Assembly (NCBI GenBank): GCA_026874595.1
Contig: CM049317.1
Span: 70,455,618-70,519,617, forward strand
Length of the DNA: 64,000 nucleotides
From: Sipunculus nudus
Lineage: Eukaryota > Annelida > Sipuncula > Golfingiida > Sipunculidae
Direction of reading: 5' to 3'
Part shown: positions 12,851 to 24,927 of the stretch, piece by piece
How the letters are laid out: each line of letters starts with the position of its first letter
Position numbering within the stretch: position 1 is the stretch's first letter
Notes under the pieces: generated by a model
What the model saw: only the letters and a program-made list of their open reading frames with translations
Databases searched by the model: none
Told to the model about the DNA's origin: nothing
Made by a program: the position numbers and the translations under genes

Positions 12851-13067
12851 TGTTTAAATACTTTATCCCCTTTTTTAACACTGATTCAACAAAAGGATAA
12901 ACATGAATCATGGCCATATGTCGTTCATATTAGCTTGGTACGTTTTAAACAGATAGTAATTATGTAATCCAGTGGTTTTTCATACGTGTATGTTCACTTA
13001 CACATTCGTCTCACTAGTCAATAATTGAATTGTCTAAGTTAATTTGCATGAAATTTGAATTATAAAA

Positions 13068-13275
13068 TTATTGGCCGTTTTACCCACCTGCATTTTATTA
13101 CAATATGGGCCGTTTTACCCACTTGCGATTTTATTACAATATGGGCAGGGTATGGTTATTACAATATGGGCCGTTTTTTATTACATTATGGGCCATTATT
13201 ACATTATGGGTCGTTTTTATTACAATATGGGCCGTTATTACATTATTGGCCGGTTATTACATTATGGGTCGTAAC
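13068..13275. repeat. Minisatellite TTATTACAATATGGGCCG, inverted relative to 2409-2670
   Basis: About nine units of TTATTACAWTATGGGCCGTTTT with variable spacing. They are the reverse complement of the array at 2409-2670. Open frames in all three phases across it are repeat artefacts. Confidence 0.85.
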
Positions 13276-14386
13276 ACCAGCACTTACAATCATATCACAT
13301 ATTTTCAAATATTTATCACTCTCACGAATACACATTATTCTATAAAACGAATTAGGAAGTCAGCTCTTAAAATGATCATAATAAGTTGTTACACACATGG
13401 GTATGTTCTCATTACTTATCTATATCTGGTTGAAACGTTAATAAAATCATGTGCCTCTTGACAGGGGACCATCAAAAAAGCTAGCTGATGGAACAAGAAT
13501 TTTCTTAATTTCAGAACCTCCATAAACGTTTTGTATTAGGCCAAACAAAAATAATTAAGGTATGGTTCTCAGGCACTTTTTTTCAGAAATCAGTGCGGGC
13601 GGGCGAAACCTTTTTTAATCCCTTTTTAGTTTTTTTTTTTTCGAAAAAAATATCATATGATCAGGGAAAAGCATGATAATAACAGGTTTTGTTTGCTAAA
13701 CAGGTTTAAAGCACTAAATAACAAAGGAAATCTTAACAAAATTGGCAATTCTATCTTCTTGAAGGATGAAAATCAGAATATTTTTTTTTCGGAGGGTGAA
13801 CGCCCTCGGTGCATTAGAACCATACCTTTATTTTTTTTGGCCTTGTATCTATGTTTCTGCAAGCTCGTTATCTGGTTATTGTTAAAGGTATATGCTATTT
13901 GTTGTTGTTCCTTTCCCTTAGAATGAGTAATTTTTGAGGGTGGTGGCAAATCCCCCCCCCCCCAACAAAAAAATCCTGTATGCAGCAGCTACAGAATCAA
14001 AAGCTTATACGACAAAATATTTCTGAAAACCGATGCACTACCGTTTTATTAAAAAAACACATCTGCATATATAAAAATTCATAAAACACGGTTTGAAAAC
14101 CGATGGTTGGGTTTATTTTAGGATATACCACCATAACATTGATTTAAAACAATAATTAGGACAAACAATTAGAAAGGGCGTGTGGTTTTTAATTGACATC
14201 AAGCTTTATAACGTTGATTGCTATTTTAAATCAACTTAACACACGAAGGTATTATATTTAACCAATCTTTCTGACCACAATACGCTGACGTCACAGGTTG
14301 TTTACTTCTTTGATAACCTGAAATGTGAAAAATTGTGGAATCTGTAAAAAAATATTCTTGATACTTTAAATATATATTAATATTAC
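13276..14386. other. Non-coding AT-rich stretch
   Basis: No gene recognised. It contains T-rich tracts near 13570-13640 and a C-run at 13954-13963. A fused frame at 13657-13926 has no resemblance to a known family. If the exon at 14387-14498 is real, this is the start of its first intron. Confidence 0.5.
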
Positions 14387-14498
14387 CAGCAGGTGCAGCC
14401 TCGTCTTGACCGGAAACTGTATGAGAGGAAACAAGAAGACCAACAAGAACCACGATCAGTAGAAGTCGCATTCTGACGCTATCAATGCTCTCTCTCAT
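14387..14498 (-). CDS. Candidate first coding exon of a secreted protein
   Basis: On the minus strand an ATG at 14498 (or the better-placed ATG at 14471) starts a classical signal peptide: a basic N-terminus (MRLLL), a hydrophobic core (IVVLVGLLV) and a polar/Ala-Gly exit (SSHTVSGQDEAAPAG). The frame is cut after GCTG by a GTAATA donor at 14386, giving a phase-1 junction, which is common for signal-peptide exons. Cleavage after VSG is plausible. No downstream exon was recognised towards lower coordinates, so the function is unknown. It could equally be a chance hydrophobic frame. Confidence 0.4.
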
Positions 14499-14758
14499 AA
14501 ACGGAAGGGACCTCCAAAAAAAACGTACTGATAAAGAAATTGTCCCGCGCATCCGCATGTAAACTTACCTATAATTATAAGATATTTTTTAAGGTACTTT
14601 TGGCCGGAGATGACTTTCACATGACACCTGATAGCTTCCCATGATACAAAACGTGAAGTGTCACGTTTTTTAGTTCGAAAAAAAACCCTGTGGCTAGGAC
14701 ACATGAGATGGGGCTCTCTGTTGCATTGTTACGGAACTACCTGGAACATCCTGCCACG

Positions 14759-15022
14759 TCATTCATGGAAAACCCTAGAGCATTCTGCACATGACCCCTG
14801 CGGGTACATACGCAGACACCAGCCTGTCAGGGAGTGAGAGAAATGTGGACTAATACAGAAGTTTGGAACGATGGTATAATGCTGTCCACATTTAGTCTGC
14901 TGTTCATCGGTTGATACGCATTTGTTTTTTAATTCTGTGGGTTCATCCTTACGAACATCAGTCTCGCCGAATATTCCATATAACAAATAAACTCTCTTCA
15001 GATAATGAAGAAAATGAAACAA
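14759..15022 (-). other. Possible cysteine-rich exon, unassigned
   Basis: The C-terminal part of this open frame carries six cysteines (KNKCVST, TKCGQ, NFCIS, GWCLR, GSCAEC), ending in a C-x2-C pair before the stop. Order and spacing only loosely resemble a six-cysteine ShKT-type domain; the gap before the last pair is too long. No convincing splice sites were fixed. Reported as a weak candidate exon only. Confidence 0.18.
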
Positions 15023-15250
15023 TTGAATAATAAGTGTCTTCTAAACCACAATATTTCATTATATATCTCATCTAAAGTTATCATCATCAATGTCCTCCGC
15101 TGTTTTTAAATTAACATTTTTAACTTCAACATGCGACTGTCCGTTTGAAAATGTATCGAAACAGTGCCTACTCAAAAGATAAGACGAAGAGAACGTAAAA
15201 CATAAAACCCATCCAACAGTTTATCCCTGGTAATCATAACACTAACACAT

Positions 15251-15454
15251 TTATTTCCTTCTCATTGGAGTATTAAAATTCGTGTATATCGTTTGACCAA
15301 TGCTGGATTGTGATGATATTATAATTGCCAACATAATAAGTATCAAGATAGGGAAAGCTGATATTACCCCATACCAGTATTTCCTCTGAATAAAATTACA
15401 TGTCGCCTCACACTTTGCAAATTTGCCAGATTCCCTGAGTCCCTTTCCATTCAA
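15251..15454 (-). other. Possible last exon with a transmembrane segment, unassigned
   Basis: The frame contains CEATCNFIQRKYWYG followed by a strongly hydrophobic stretch (VISAFPILILIMLAIII) and a short polar tail to a stop. This looks like a membrane anchor, but no family was recognised and no strong acceptor was seen. On the minus strand it lies upstream of the signal-peptide exon at 14387-14498, so it cannot be a later exon of that gene. Confidence 0.2.
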
Positions 15455-16469
15455 GTTTAATCTATCATAAAATATGACGGTGTGCCAGGACGCTCAGTTG
15501 AATCTGGGATACTACTTACGGCCATAGCAGATAGCTCTTTAGACCAAAGTGACCTAAATATACCTAATTAAAGAAATAGCTAACCATGATATAAAATATA
15601 AAGTGATAATACTGTGTGACTACTATACGTAGCGCCAGATCGGCCCTCTCACATTATGGCCAGATTACTGGCTTGCCAGAGTGCCTGGACATCTAACTCT
15701 GAGGACTGCATTATAAGGCCCCATGAGGATGCAAATATTTTTGTCATTTTTGACAACGCCTCATTGCTTACAAGTACCGTGTCACTTCAAATAAACCCAC
15801 TAGACCTTTTAATAAGTTTCTTATCTCTCCAACGACACCTACCATGTGTGTGAAATACTCCGTTATAACCCAATATTTTCGTATATTGTTCTGCATGTAT
15901 GGGAGATTTCTGCCTGCGGTCTGCCTGCTGACTTTATGCAGAGAGACGGTTATAAAGCGTGGCGTGGACTTGCAGGGCGGTTCTAAATTTGGCTTGTGTC
16001 ACGACTCAGTAGGGGGCTCTTACTGAGTCGTGTATGTAACGGCTACAAGTGACATAGAAGTGACATAGAAATCATTTTATACAAAAGAAGGTCAGGATAC
16101 TTGGCGCCATAAGGATACTTGCTGAGAAAATAATTTTACTGTGATATGAAAGCAATATTGTTAAATTTCTTAGTTATCCAGGGAGAAGTGGAATGTACCA
16201 TTTAAGTTCACAGAAAATAGATTAACATAGGTGACGTCGCCTGTAGCTTACATGCACATAAAGGCACAAGTTCTATTGTTGATATCCTCGTTACATTTGG
16301 CGCACCTGTGACCTTTAGAGGTATATGTAATAAGAAAAGGGTCTGTTTGAACTGTAATGTTCCTTAATAAGGGCCCAGCCATGCTTAATTTCCCAACCTG
16401 GCTGCCTGCCAGCGGCTTTGATTTACTAACCGGTTTGAAATTCGATAACACACATCCTCTTATAAGGAC
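15455..16469. other. Non-coding stretch
   Basis: I see no recognisable gene, RNA or repeat. Short frames near 15656-16026 and 16248-16472 have no family resemblance. Confidence 0.45.
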
Positions 16470-16827
16470 CAATCTACAGATAAAATTTGAAAAAAAAAAA
16501 AAAAAAAAATGGCCCGAGCAGCTACTCTGCCCTTAAAAATCCAAATATTGATGACTGGTTGTCAATTTTTTTTATCTCTAATGGGTCTGAAATTTCATAG
16601 GAAACTTCTACCGGGACCAATGACCATGTATGTAAAATTTAAAACTTTACAACAATTCTAAATTCTGATATGCTGAATTTTGCTTAAAACGTGTTTTTAC
16701 TCGTAACTCGGAGAATGTAGGTTATTTTTTTTGTTCAACCTGTGCCTGGTAATAATGATAAAGTGTACACAGAACACATTAATTCAATCTTATACACCAG
16801 CACCAAATATTTATTTTTAGCATTTAC

Positions 16828-16837
16828 AGAAGCAGAT
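16828..16837. repeat. Left target-site duplication of LINE (AGAAGCAGAT)
   Basis: The 10-bp AGAAGCAGAT here recurs at 20303-20312, flanking the LINE. The corresponding place in copy 1 (near 798) has a single ACAGAAGGGA-like sequence. Confidence 0.8.
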
Positions 16838-16975
16838 GATTCAGAATTGGTACCAGAAAAATTACATGCACTGACTACAAACCTTTCACTGCACCCTTGC
16901 AATACTAACCATGTTGATAATAAAGGTAAGTTCAAGGGATATAACATAGGTATCACAGAACCATATTTGACATTG

Positions 16976-19290
16976 AAAATGATTTTATGGAACATCCAAG
17001 GTTTAAATACAAAGATTATTTTTATTTCATACATACAATATCACAAAATGATATGATTGTCATAACTTAATCATGGGCTAAATCAGATGAACAATTTGTT
17101 GAAGATTTCTTGGGATACCAAGGATACTCGAGTACTCGTAACGACTTGAAGGGAGGAGGGGTTATAATTTACAAAAAAAGAATTTTTAACAAAACATATA
17201 GTGCATCTCATTACAAAATTTACGCATATAGTTATTATTATATCAAATGGTGAAGAATTAGAACTTTGTGGAAAATTGCTGTTATTTCTTTACACATCGC
17301 ACCTGAAGATTCTGTTATAATATATAACCAGTTGGGCACAGCAAATGGAATTAAAAGAATTGAAAATATCTTAACAGAACTGTTAGAAACACATGGAGAA
17401 CTGGACTTGGTAATTATGGGAGACTTAAATGCTAGGATGGGAAATTTAAAAGACTATTTAGAAAATGACAACTTAAAACATTTATCAGTGACTTAATACT
17501 CTCGAGATAATTGTATTCCTCCAAGAAGATCCAAAGATAAAGTTATTAACATATTTGGGCACTAACTTAAAGAATTGTGTATAAATTCAAATGTCCAGGC
17601 CTTAAATGGCAGACTTGCAACAGACACAGATGGGAATATGACATTTATGTCATCCAAAGGGGCACCATTAATTGATAATATTACAGTCAGTTCTGAGATT
17701 TTTAATAACTTTAAATCTTTTGAGGTTTTAAGTAATGACACATTGATCATTTCCAAGTAACCGCAATATTTGAAAATGAATTTTATATAAATCAAACCAA
17801 TATAGTAGATGATAAATTTATTGGTTCTTATTAGATAAATTAGAACCAATATCGAAAATGGAAAAACACTAATTATCAACTAATACAGGATCAATATGTT
17901 TTAAATAAAATTAACACTTTTCAAAACCATATGTTAAATGACATTGAAAATAGTGCTTTTCTGTTACAAAATTTATTTGAGTACATACCAATACAAACAT
18001 ATGAAAAGATAACTAGTGATAAGGCAAATAAATTAATATACAAGCAGCAAAATTGGTGGACAGAAGAATGTTCAAATATGAAGAGAGAAAAAATACAGAG
18101 CTTTAAATAAATTCAGAATATCAAACAGTGAAACTGATTTTTATGAAATATAGAAAAGTTAAATTAAAATTTAAAGAAATAAGTAAATTGCATAAGATAA
18201 AAATATAATCGTTCACTTATAAGTACCTACAACAATGTATAACAATAAAGGATTGGTATATGAAGATTAAATCATCAAAGAGAAAGGATGTAAGAAGTAA
18301 CATTACAAAAGATATATGGGTCAAATATTTTAAATGTTTGTTCACAGATAATTTTAATTCTTTAGACAAGGACTTTTAAAAGTACATTGATGAATATAAC
18401 TTTCAGGATGATAACTCTGATGAACTCTTACATAATATTAATATGGTATAAACCAAGAGGAAATAAAGATTTTTTTTTTTTGGATATGAAAAGTGGTAAA
18501 ACTACTAGGCCAGCTGGGATCACTGTTGAAATATTGAAAGAAAACCAAACTCTTTTAGTACCATTATTTGAAAGTTTCTTTAATATTATTAATCCTTAAG
18601 ATGAATTCCGAGCAGAATAGTATTAAGCCATTATTTTTAATGCAGGATTTAAATCAAGATATATGTGAAGGTGAATTCCGAGCAGAATGGTATTAAGCCA
18701 TTATTTTATAATGCAGGATTTAAATCAAGATATATGTGTAGACCAGGAAACACAATCTTTGAGAATGTTAATGTTCGCTGATGATATGGTTTGTTTTGGA
18801 GACAGATCGGGAGATTACAGAATCAAATTGATAAACTTGAATATTTTTGTAACCGTTTTGGAAAGAGGTTGAACGTGGATAAAACTAAAGTTGTTGAAAT
18901 TAGAAATTAAGATATATGAAAAATGGTATTGTAAAGGAAGAAAGCTGGAAGTTGTCAATAATTAAAGGTATTTGGGAGGGATATTTACAACTGTCTAAAA
19001 TGGGCAGAAATGGAAAAACATCTTGTGTGTCAAGCAAATAAAACTGTTTTAATGAAAAGAAAAATTCATTTCTGATAATAAATATATTACTGTAAAAGGA
19101 GCATTCTCTCTGTTTGATAAGATGGTTGTACATATACTTTCAAATGACAGTGAATTATGGAGTTTAAAAAAAAAGATAAAATAGAACAGGTCCGCAATAA
19201 ATTTTGTAAATATGTTTTTGGGATTAACTCGTCTTCACCAAATGATGCAGCACTTGGTGAGTGTAGAAGATTTCCTCTGAAAATCAGATT
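16976..19290 (+). pseudogene. LINE endonuclease-reverse transcriptase remnant
   Basis: The protein of the degenerate LINE is readable only by switching frames several times. The endonuclease has the start motif WNIQGLN and the GDLNAR active-site block. The reverse transcriptase retains the catalytic FADD. The motif normally holding GDPLSP is lost near a 70-bp internal tandem duplication (18602-18741). Nothing suggests remaining activity. Confidence 0.75.
18602..18741. repeat. 70-bp tandem duplication inside the LINE
   Basis: Two near-identical units, each starting TGAATTCCGAGCAGAAT and ending CAAGATATATGTG, lie head to tail with a 70-base offset. They differ at only a few positions, so the duplication is much younger than the LINE's other lesions. 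Confidence 0.85.
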
Positions 19291-20302
19291 TATGTAAGAA
19301 TGTATTTCTTATTTGGTTAAATTACTAAGAATGGAAGATTATAGGTACCCTCTAGCGGTTATATTATAAATTACATAGGCTAGATGAAGTAGGAAAATAT
19401 ACGTGTGAAACAAGGGTAAAAAATATTATATTATTTTCTTTTGGATTTGGGTATACATGGGTACTTCAAGACATGGATAATATAAATATATTTCTGTCAG
19501 GTTTCAAACAAAGGTTGCATGATAATGAAAGACAAAAATGGACAGCTAACACAGAAAGTAATGGAAGGTTGAAAAAATATGCTATCTTTAAAATCTTATT
19601 TACCTCTGATATATATTTATCAGCAGTTCCAATAAGGGATATAGAACTAGTTTAGCAAGTATAGAACATCATCACATAGCTTAGAAGTAGAAGTTGGTCG
19701 CCACAAGAAAATTGCCTGGGAAGAGTGATGTTGTAAATTTTGTCTTAAACATGGAGAATCTTATTTTTAAGAAGAGTACAATTTTGTCATTAAATGCCCT
19801 TTATATATTTCATTAAGGGGAAAGTATCTGTCTGAATTTAAAGATATGTTTTTCATTTCATTAATGTACACTAAAAATTATGTCACAATTAACAAGCTTT
19901 AAGCATTTGTATATTTTGCATTAGTTAAAAGAGAATAATTTCTAAATGATTTTTAACTAGTAAATGAACAATTTTCCATGTATCACGTTTTATGTTGTAA
20001 TAAAATTTACTCCATGTAATTACCATCGACTTTATTCATTTTTATGAAACACGAATAGTTACCTTATAATATTACAGTGTGTATTTATTCAGTCGTTAAA
20101 AATGTTAATATTTTATAAATGATAACTGTGTATTGTTGAAAACCATATAAATTTATTTGTTTATTTATTTATTATTTAGTCTGATCATTTATTGTTATTT
20201 TTCACGTGACCATGTATTATGTATTTTGGATGTATATGTGTTGGATCTAGGGGCCTGAGGCCTTCATTTCAAGAATAAAGTTATTTATTTATTATTATTA
20301 TT

Positions 20303-20312
20303 AGAAGCAGAT
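20303..20312. repeat. Right target-site duplication of LINE (AGAAGCAGAT)
   Basis: Direct repeat of 16828-16837, immediately after the ATT-rich LINE tail. Confidence 0.8.
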
Positions 20313-21290
20313 TCGGGTGGTGGGGGCAGGGGATGTGGAAACCCCCCTTTTTTTCATCCGAAGCAACCTTTTTCTCAATGGTTTCAGGCAAAATTTTGCG
20401 GGCTTGACCTCCCTTCATAGGACCTTGGGACCTTTTTTTTAGGGTTTTCTTTGATCCTCCTGGGTTGGACACTCCCTTTTCCTAAATCCTGGATATTCAA
20501 GTGCCAAGTTCTTTCGCCGTACCTCACACAATATAAGACACCGTTTGCTAATTTTGAGTTTTCAGGAAGATGTTCCCAGAAATTCCTTGGAAGTATTTTC
20601 AAAGTTTCTACAATGAGCGGTTACGATTCTATGTCCTGACGGAGGGACGACAAGACTGCATGACGGACAAGTAAAATTTCATTAATTTTATTACCAACTG
20701 TCTCAGACTGGTCAAGGGACCTTATATGGTACATTGACAAACTGACCTGTTCGACCCGTTAATGTGTACTTTGTCCTGTCTTCATCGTGCTTCCCATTTC
20801 TATCACACAGTATTCGGTTTATAGAAAGCGTAGATAAAATATTAAATGTTTCAAGAAAATAGAATTCAATCAAAGGCTTTTAATAACCTGATGTAAAGGT
20901 ACCAACTCAAATTTGTCATGTAAAGTCAAAGAATGTGTGTTTTTTTTTGTTTTTAATAGAAATAAATGGAAATTAAAACTGTTTTGATAAGAATATCTAA
21001 CATAACCGCAGTGCATTCAATAGCCATGACAAAATGACACTCGGGCTTCTGAAATAATTGACGTTTAGGGTGGCTGGCTGTCGCTCACTTATCAAAGGAA
21101 AGAGTTCGATGTGGCAAGCTTGCCTACTTATAGATATTCCTGTACACAAAAACACATGCTCGTATCGGTCTTTTTTTTAATCACCTGAAATTTTCTCACA
21201 TCGACCTGAGATAAGTGACATTTATATATATACTTCTGCATTGTGACCCATAAAGCTGAAGACCTGGGACCCTGACATTCCTGACTTCGA

Positions 21291-22325
21291 ACTCGTTGTT
21301 GAACGGCATTTTAGCTGAATTTATATAAAAATGCGGCACGAGGAGTTCCTCAAAATGTACAAATTTTTAAGTACAAATCTGACCTTTTTTAAAGTTTGGT
21401 GGAAAAATTTAAATGTTCGGCATTTTTGCCTGTGTTCCCCCATTTTAGGAATTATTAACTGGGCAATTAAACCAATCAATTGATTCGGGATCGGTCTCTA
21501 TAGGCAAGCCATGACAGAAGAAATACATCTGCTGTTGTTCGTTATTAGATCAGCTTTCATGCAATGCATGTCAGAACGACAGAATCTGACCAATCACGCA
21601 AAGGCACGCACCGAAATCCGTAGGGGGCTCTAACCAAGGACAGGGGCAGATCCAGGACTTAGAAAAAGGGGGGTTCCAACCAAGGAAGACTAATGAAAAA
21701 ACCTAAAATTAAGTCCCCAGGTCCGGAAAAGCAAAAAAAAATATTGTCTGAACCACATTATAAAAGTTTACGGCGGCAGAAAAAGCGGATTTATGGGGAG
21801 GGGTTTGTTATAAAAAAATCTATAAATATAAAATCCCTACATTATAAATATATACAATATAAATAAGTACAGGCAGGCGTTATATCTTTATTGGTTTAAA
21901 GTTGAGTACAAGGTAGAGGATTGTGTATAAAGACGTTTAACATTATTTAAGCCAATATTTTTACAAATAAGGATTCCAGCGCCTGTTTTTGAAACCACAC
22001 TTCTGAAATTTAGCTATACTGTGAGGATGGGGAGCCGCTGCGATGAAAAATAGATAAAATGCTTGTGTCATAGCACACTTTTTATAAGGAAAAAAGGCAG
22101 ATTAGATAAAAAGAGATGAATTGACGTGGTGCATAACTTGCGAGTACTTTCATTTGCATATTGCACTCTCATATAATGTAACTCTATGTCAAACAGAGGA
22201 CTTTTTAATAAGCAAACAAAGTACGCTTTGATGCTCGTTCTTTATATATTATCGAGGATCCTGTCTTTAACGTATTTACCGCCTTCAGCGACGTAATTGC
22301 TGAACGCGAACTAAAATAAGAACAA
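21291..22325. other. Non-coding stretch with a hAT-like end
   Basis: No gene seen. At 21641-21665 a CAGGGGCAGATCCAGGACTT motif resembles the terminal inverted repeat of hAT-type elements. Its inverted partner was not identified nearby. Confidence 0.4.
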
Positions 22326-23225
22326 AAAAAGTGACCCATTGGTCATGAAGCTCACCTGACTAGCATGCTGTATTTGGGCTTATATTCACAATAGGAATTC
22401 TAGCATCTGATAACCAAATAAAGAACAGTTTTCAAATATGGTCATGAACATTGACCTTCTGACACCAAAGTCGACGGGGTTCTTCCTTAAGTGATGGGTC
22501 ACACATATATGGACTGAATACAATCATGACTGTCCTATACTGATTGTACATGAGAAGAATTTTCTGAAGAACTGGTTTGAGGAACAGGAACTTCTAACAC
22601 CAAAGTTGGCAAGTTTTTTCCACAAATAATGGGTCACACATAGGTAAAGACTGATTCTAATTATGACCGTCCTTTAAAGGTTGTACAAGAGAAGAATAAA
22701 ATCAAGGATTTTAAACTCCTTTGAGAATTTTTGGTGTGTGTTATATTCAAGTAACACAAACGCAATACTTGCAAAGTTTTTGCATCACAAAGTGCCACAG
22801 ACCATTTGGCTGAATTGACCTTGACGATAAAGGCAAAGGTCACAAGTTTTAAAAGTTCAATGAGAACTCGGTTGAAACATTTTGTCTATCCAGTAGAATG
22901 ACAAAACATGCAAAACTGCTAAATGTATCGGGTTAAAAAAATACAGTTTGGCTGATTTGATTTTATTGATCATCCTCAAGTTTACATGGTGGTAAGCCTA
23001 ACTCGTGTCATGATACAAGATATTGGGGTAAATATAAAGAAGGGTTATTCATCCTGTTGCATTGATATCATTTTAAACAGCCGATATTGTGAACATTAGG
23101 CTACGAGTGATGAACTAACACAGAAGAATACATGTGAAACAAACGATATCAGGATCTATGGGAAAGAGCGTTTCCTATATCGCGTTCCAGTAACCCGTAC
23201 GAGCCATGCCTGTATTTTTGAGATA
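22326..23225. repeat. Common-ended repeat family, copy A (diverged, no 3' end)
   Basis: Starts with a variant of the family head (TGACCCATTGGTCA at 22332-22345, then GCTCACCTGAC). It contains about 1.5 units of a 170-bp core with GACACCAAAGTCGACGGG and GATGGGTCACACATA. No family 3' end is seen before the next head at 23238, so it is truncated or interrupted. Confidence 0.55.
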
Positions 23226-24927
23226 TTTACCAACAAGTGACCCATGGGTCATGACGCTCAGGTGACTGGGAAGAGATTCGCAAAAGGAAATTTTATCATC
23301 TGAATGGTAGTATATACCGATTCAAGTGAAGCATCAAACAGATAAACCAACAGGCAAATATTGTGTCTGTATTTATATATCTCAAAAATAGAGAAAAAAT
23401 GCGTAAACTTTAAAACTGGCTCCACCAGTCTGCAGAAACTAATAAAAACACTTAATGGTCAATATCCATGCAAAGAATCATGGTGACCTGTGCATTAGTT
23501 GTTCAGACACTTCAGCTTTTGTATCAAATTTTCCATTATTCTGAGGGATACTTCGGAGTCCAATAGCTTGAAGGATATGGGTAACAGAGACCTAATTTCA
23601 GGTGTTCACAGACACTTTTCATGGGCCTCCTTGCATGACAAGAATGAAGATTCTAGGTCCAGTTGTTACAATTTGTGCCACGTTAAACAGATTACAGCAT
23701 CCTTAAAGGTCTCAGAAATAGAGAAAAAAAGTTTCGAAAAATTGAATAAAATATAGGTGGCACCACCAGTCTGCAGAAATTGATGAAATACTCCATAATC
23801 AATATCAATGCAAAGAATCATGGTGACCTCTGCATTAGTTGTTCAGATACTTCAGCTTTTGTATCAAATTATCCATTATTCTGAGGGATACTTTGGAATC
23901 CAATAGCTTGAAGGATATGGGAAACAGAGACCTAATTTCAGGTTTCCACAGACACTTTTCATGGGCCTCCATGCATGAAAAGAATGAAGATTCTAGGTAC
24001 AGTTGTTACGATTTGTACCCTGTTGACAGATAACCACATCTTTAAAGGTATCAAAAATAGAGAAAAAAAATTGTAAAAATTTGCAAAACTTTTCATGGGC
24101 CTCCTTGCATGACAAGAATGAAGATTCTAGGTCCAGTTGTTACAATTTGTGCCACGTTAAACAGATGACAGCATCCTTAAAGGTCTCAAAAGTAGAGAAA
24201 AAATTTTGAAAAATTGAATAAAATATAGGTGGCACCACCAGTCTGCAGAAACTGATGAAATACTCCATAATCAATATCAATGCAAAGAATCATGGTGACC
24301 TCTGCATTAGTTGTTCAGATACTTCAGCTTCTGTATCAAATTGTCCATTATTTTGAGGGATACTTCGGAATCCAAAAGCTTGAAGGATATGGGAAACAGA
24401 GACCTAATTTCAGGTTTCCACAGACACTTTTCATGGGCCTCCTTGCATGAAAAGAATGAAAATTCTAGGTTCAGTTGTTACAATTTGTACCCTGTTGACA
24501 GATAACCACATCCTTAAAGGTCTCAAAAATAGAGAAAAAAAAATTGTAAAAATTTGAAAAAATACAGGTGGTGCCACGAGTCTGCAGGAACTGATGGAAC
24601 ATCTCATGATCAATATGTATGCCAAAAAATCATGACCATCAGTGATGTAGTAAATGAGATATTGAAGTTTTTGTATGAAATTTTTGACTATTCTGGGGGG
24701 TACTTTGGGGCCCCATAGCTCGAAGGATATGGGTAACAGAGACCTAATTTCTGGTTTCCAAGGAAATTTTTCATCGACCTCTCAGAATGTCAAGTTACAA
24801 GATTCTAGGTCCAGCGGATACGATTGTGCCCGGTTAATGGACAGACGGACAGACGGACAGAAAGAAGGACGACGGACAAAGAGTGATCGCTATAGCTCAG
24901 CATGACTGAAATTCAGCTGAGTTAAAA
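23226..24927. repeat. Common-ended repeat family, copy B, with 340-bp tandem core
   Basis: The head palindrome TGACCCATGGGTCA is at 23238-23251. The core has units starting at about 23495, 23835, 24307 and a partial one at about 24660, each with TCAAATTDTCCATTATTYTGAG and CTAATTTCAGGT. An extra partial unit at 24088-24220 lengthens one period from 340 to 472. A GGACAGACGGACAG run precedes the 3' hairpin end at about 24890-24927 (TATAGCTCAGCATGACT, then CAGCTGAGTTAAAAA). Open frames inside are repeat artefacts. Confidence 0.75.

Larger units (their letters stand above)
16838..20302 (+). mobile_element. Degenerate 3.46 kb LINE with target-site duplications
   Basis: A plus-strand non-LTR element bounded on the left by an AGAAGCAGAT duplication and on the right by a TTATTTATTTATTATTATT tail and the second duplication. 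Recognisable parts are an endonuclease start (ILWNIQGLNTK, about 16985), an endonuclease core with DLVIMGDLNARMG (about 17405-17440), and a reverse transcriptase with MLMFADDMVCFGD (about 18765-18800). A C-terminal piece with FCKYVFGIN and ALGECRRFPL lies near 19200-19280. Many stops and frameshifts make it non-functional. The short simple-repeat tail in place of poly(A) argues against the L1 group and towards the CR1/L2/jockey-like groups; the exact clade is not certain. Confidence 0.85.
16470..21290. repeat. Dispersed duplicated block, copy 2 (carries a LINE)
   Basis: Second copy of the block at 1-1795, broken by the LINE at 16838-20302. Divergence between copies is moderate (point changes and small indels). 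Relative to copy 1 it lacks about 480 bases after position 16645. An A-run of about 20 lies at 16491-16509. Confidence 0.75.
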
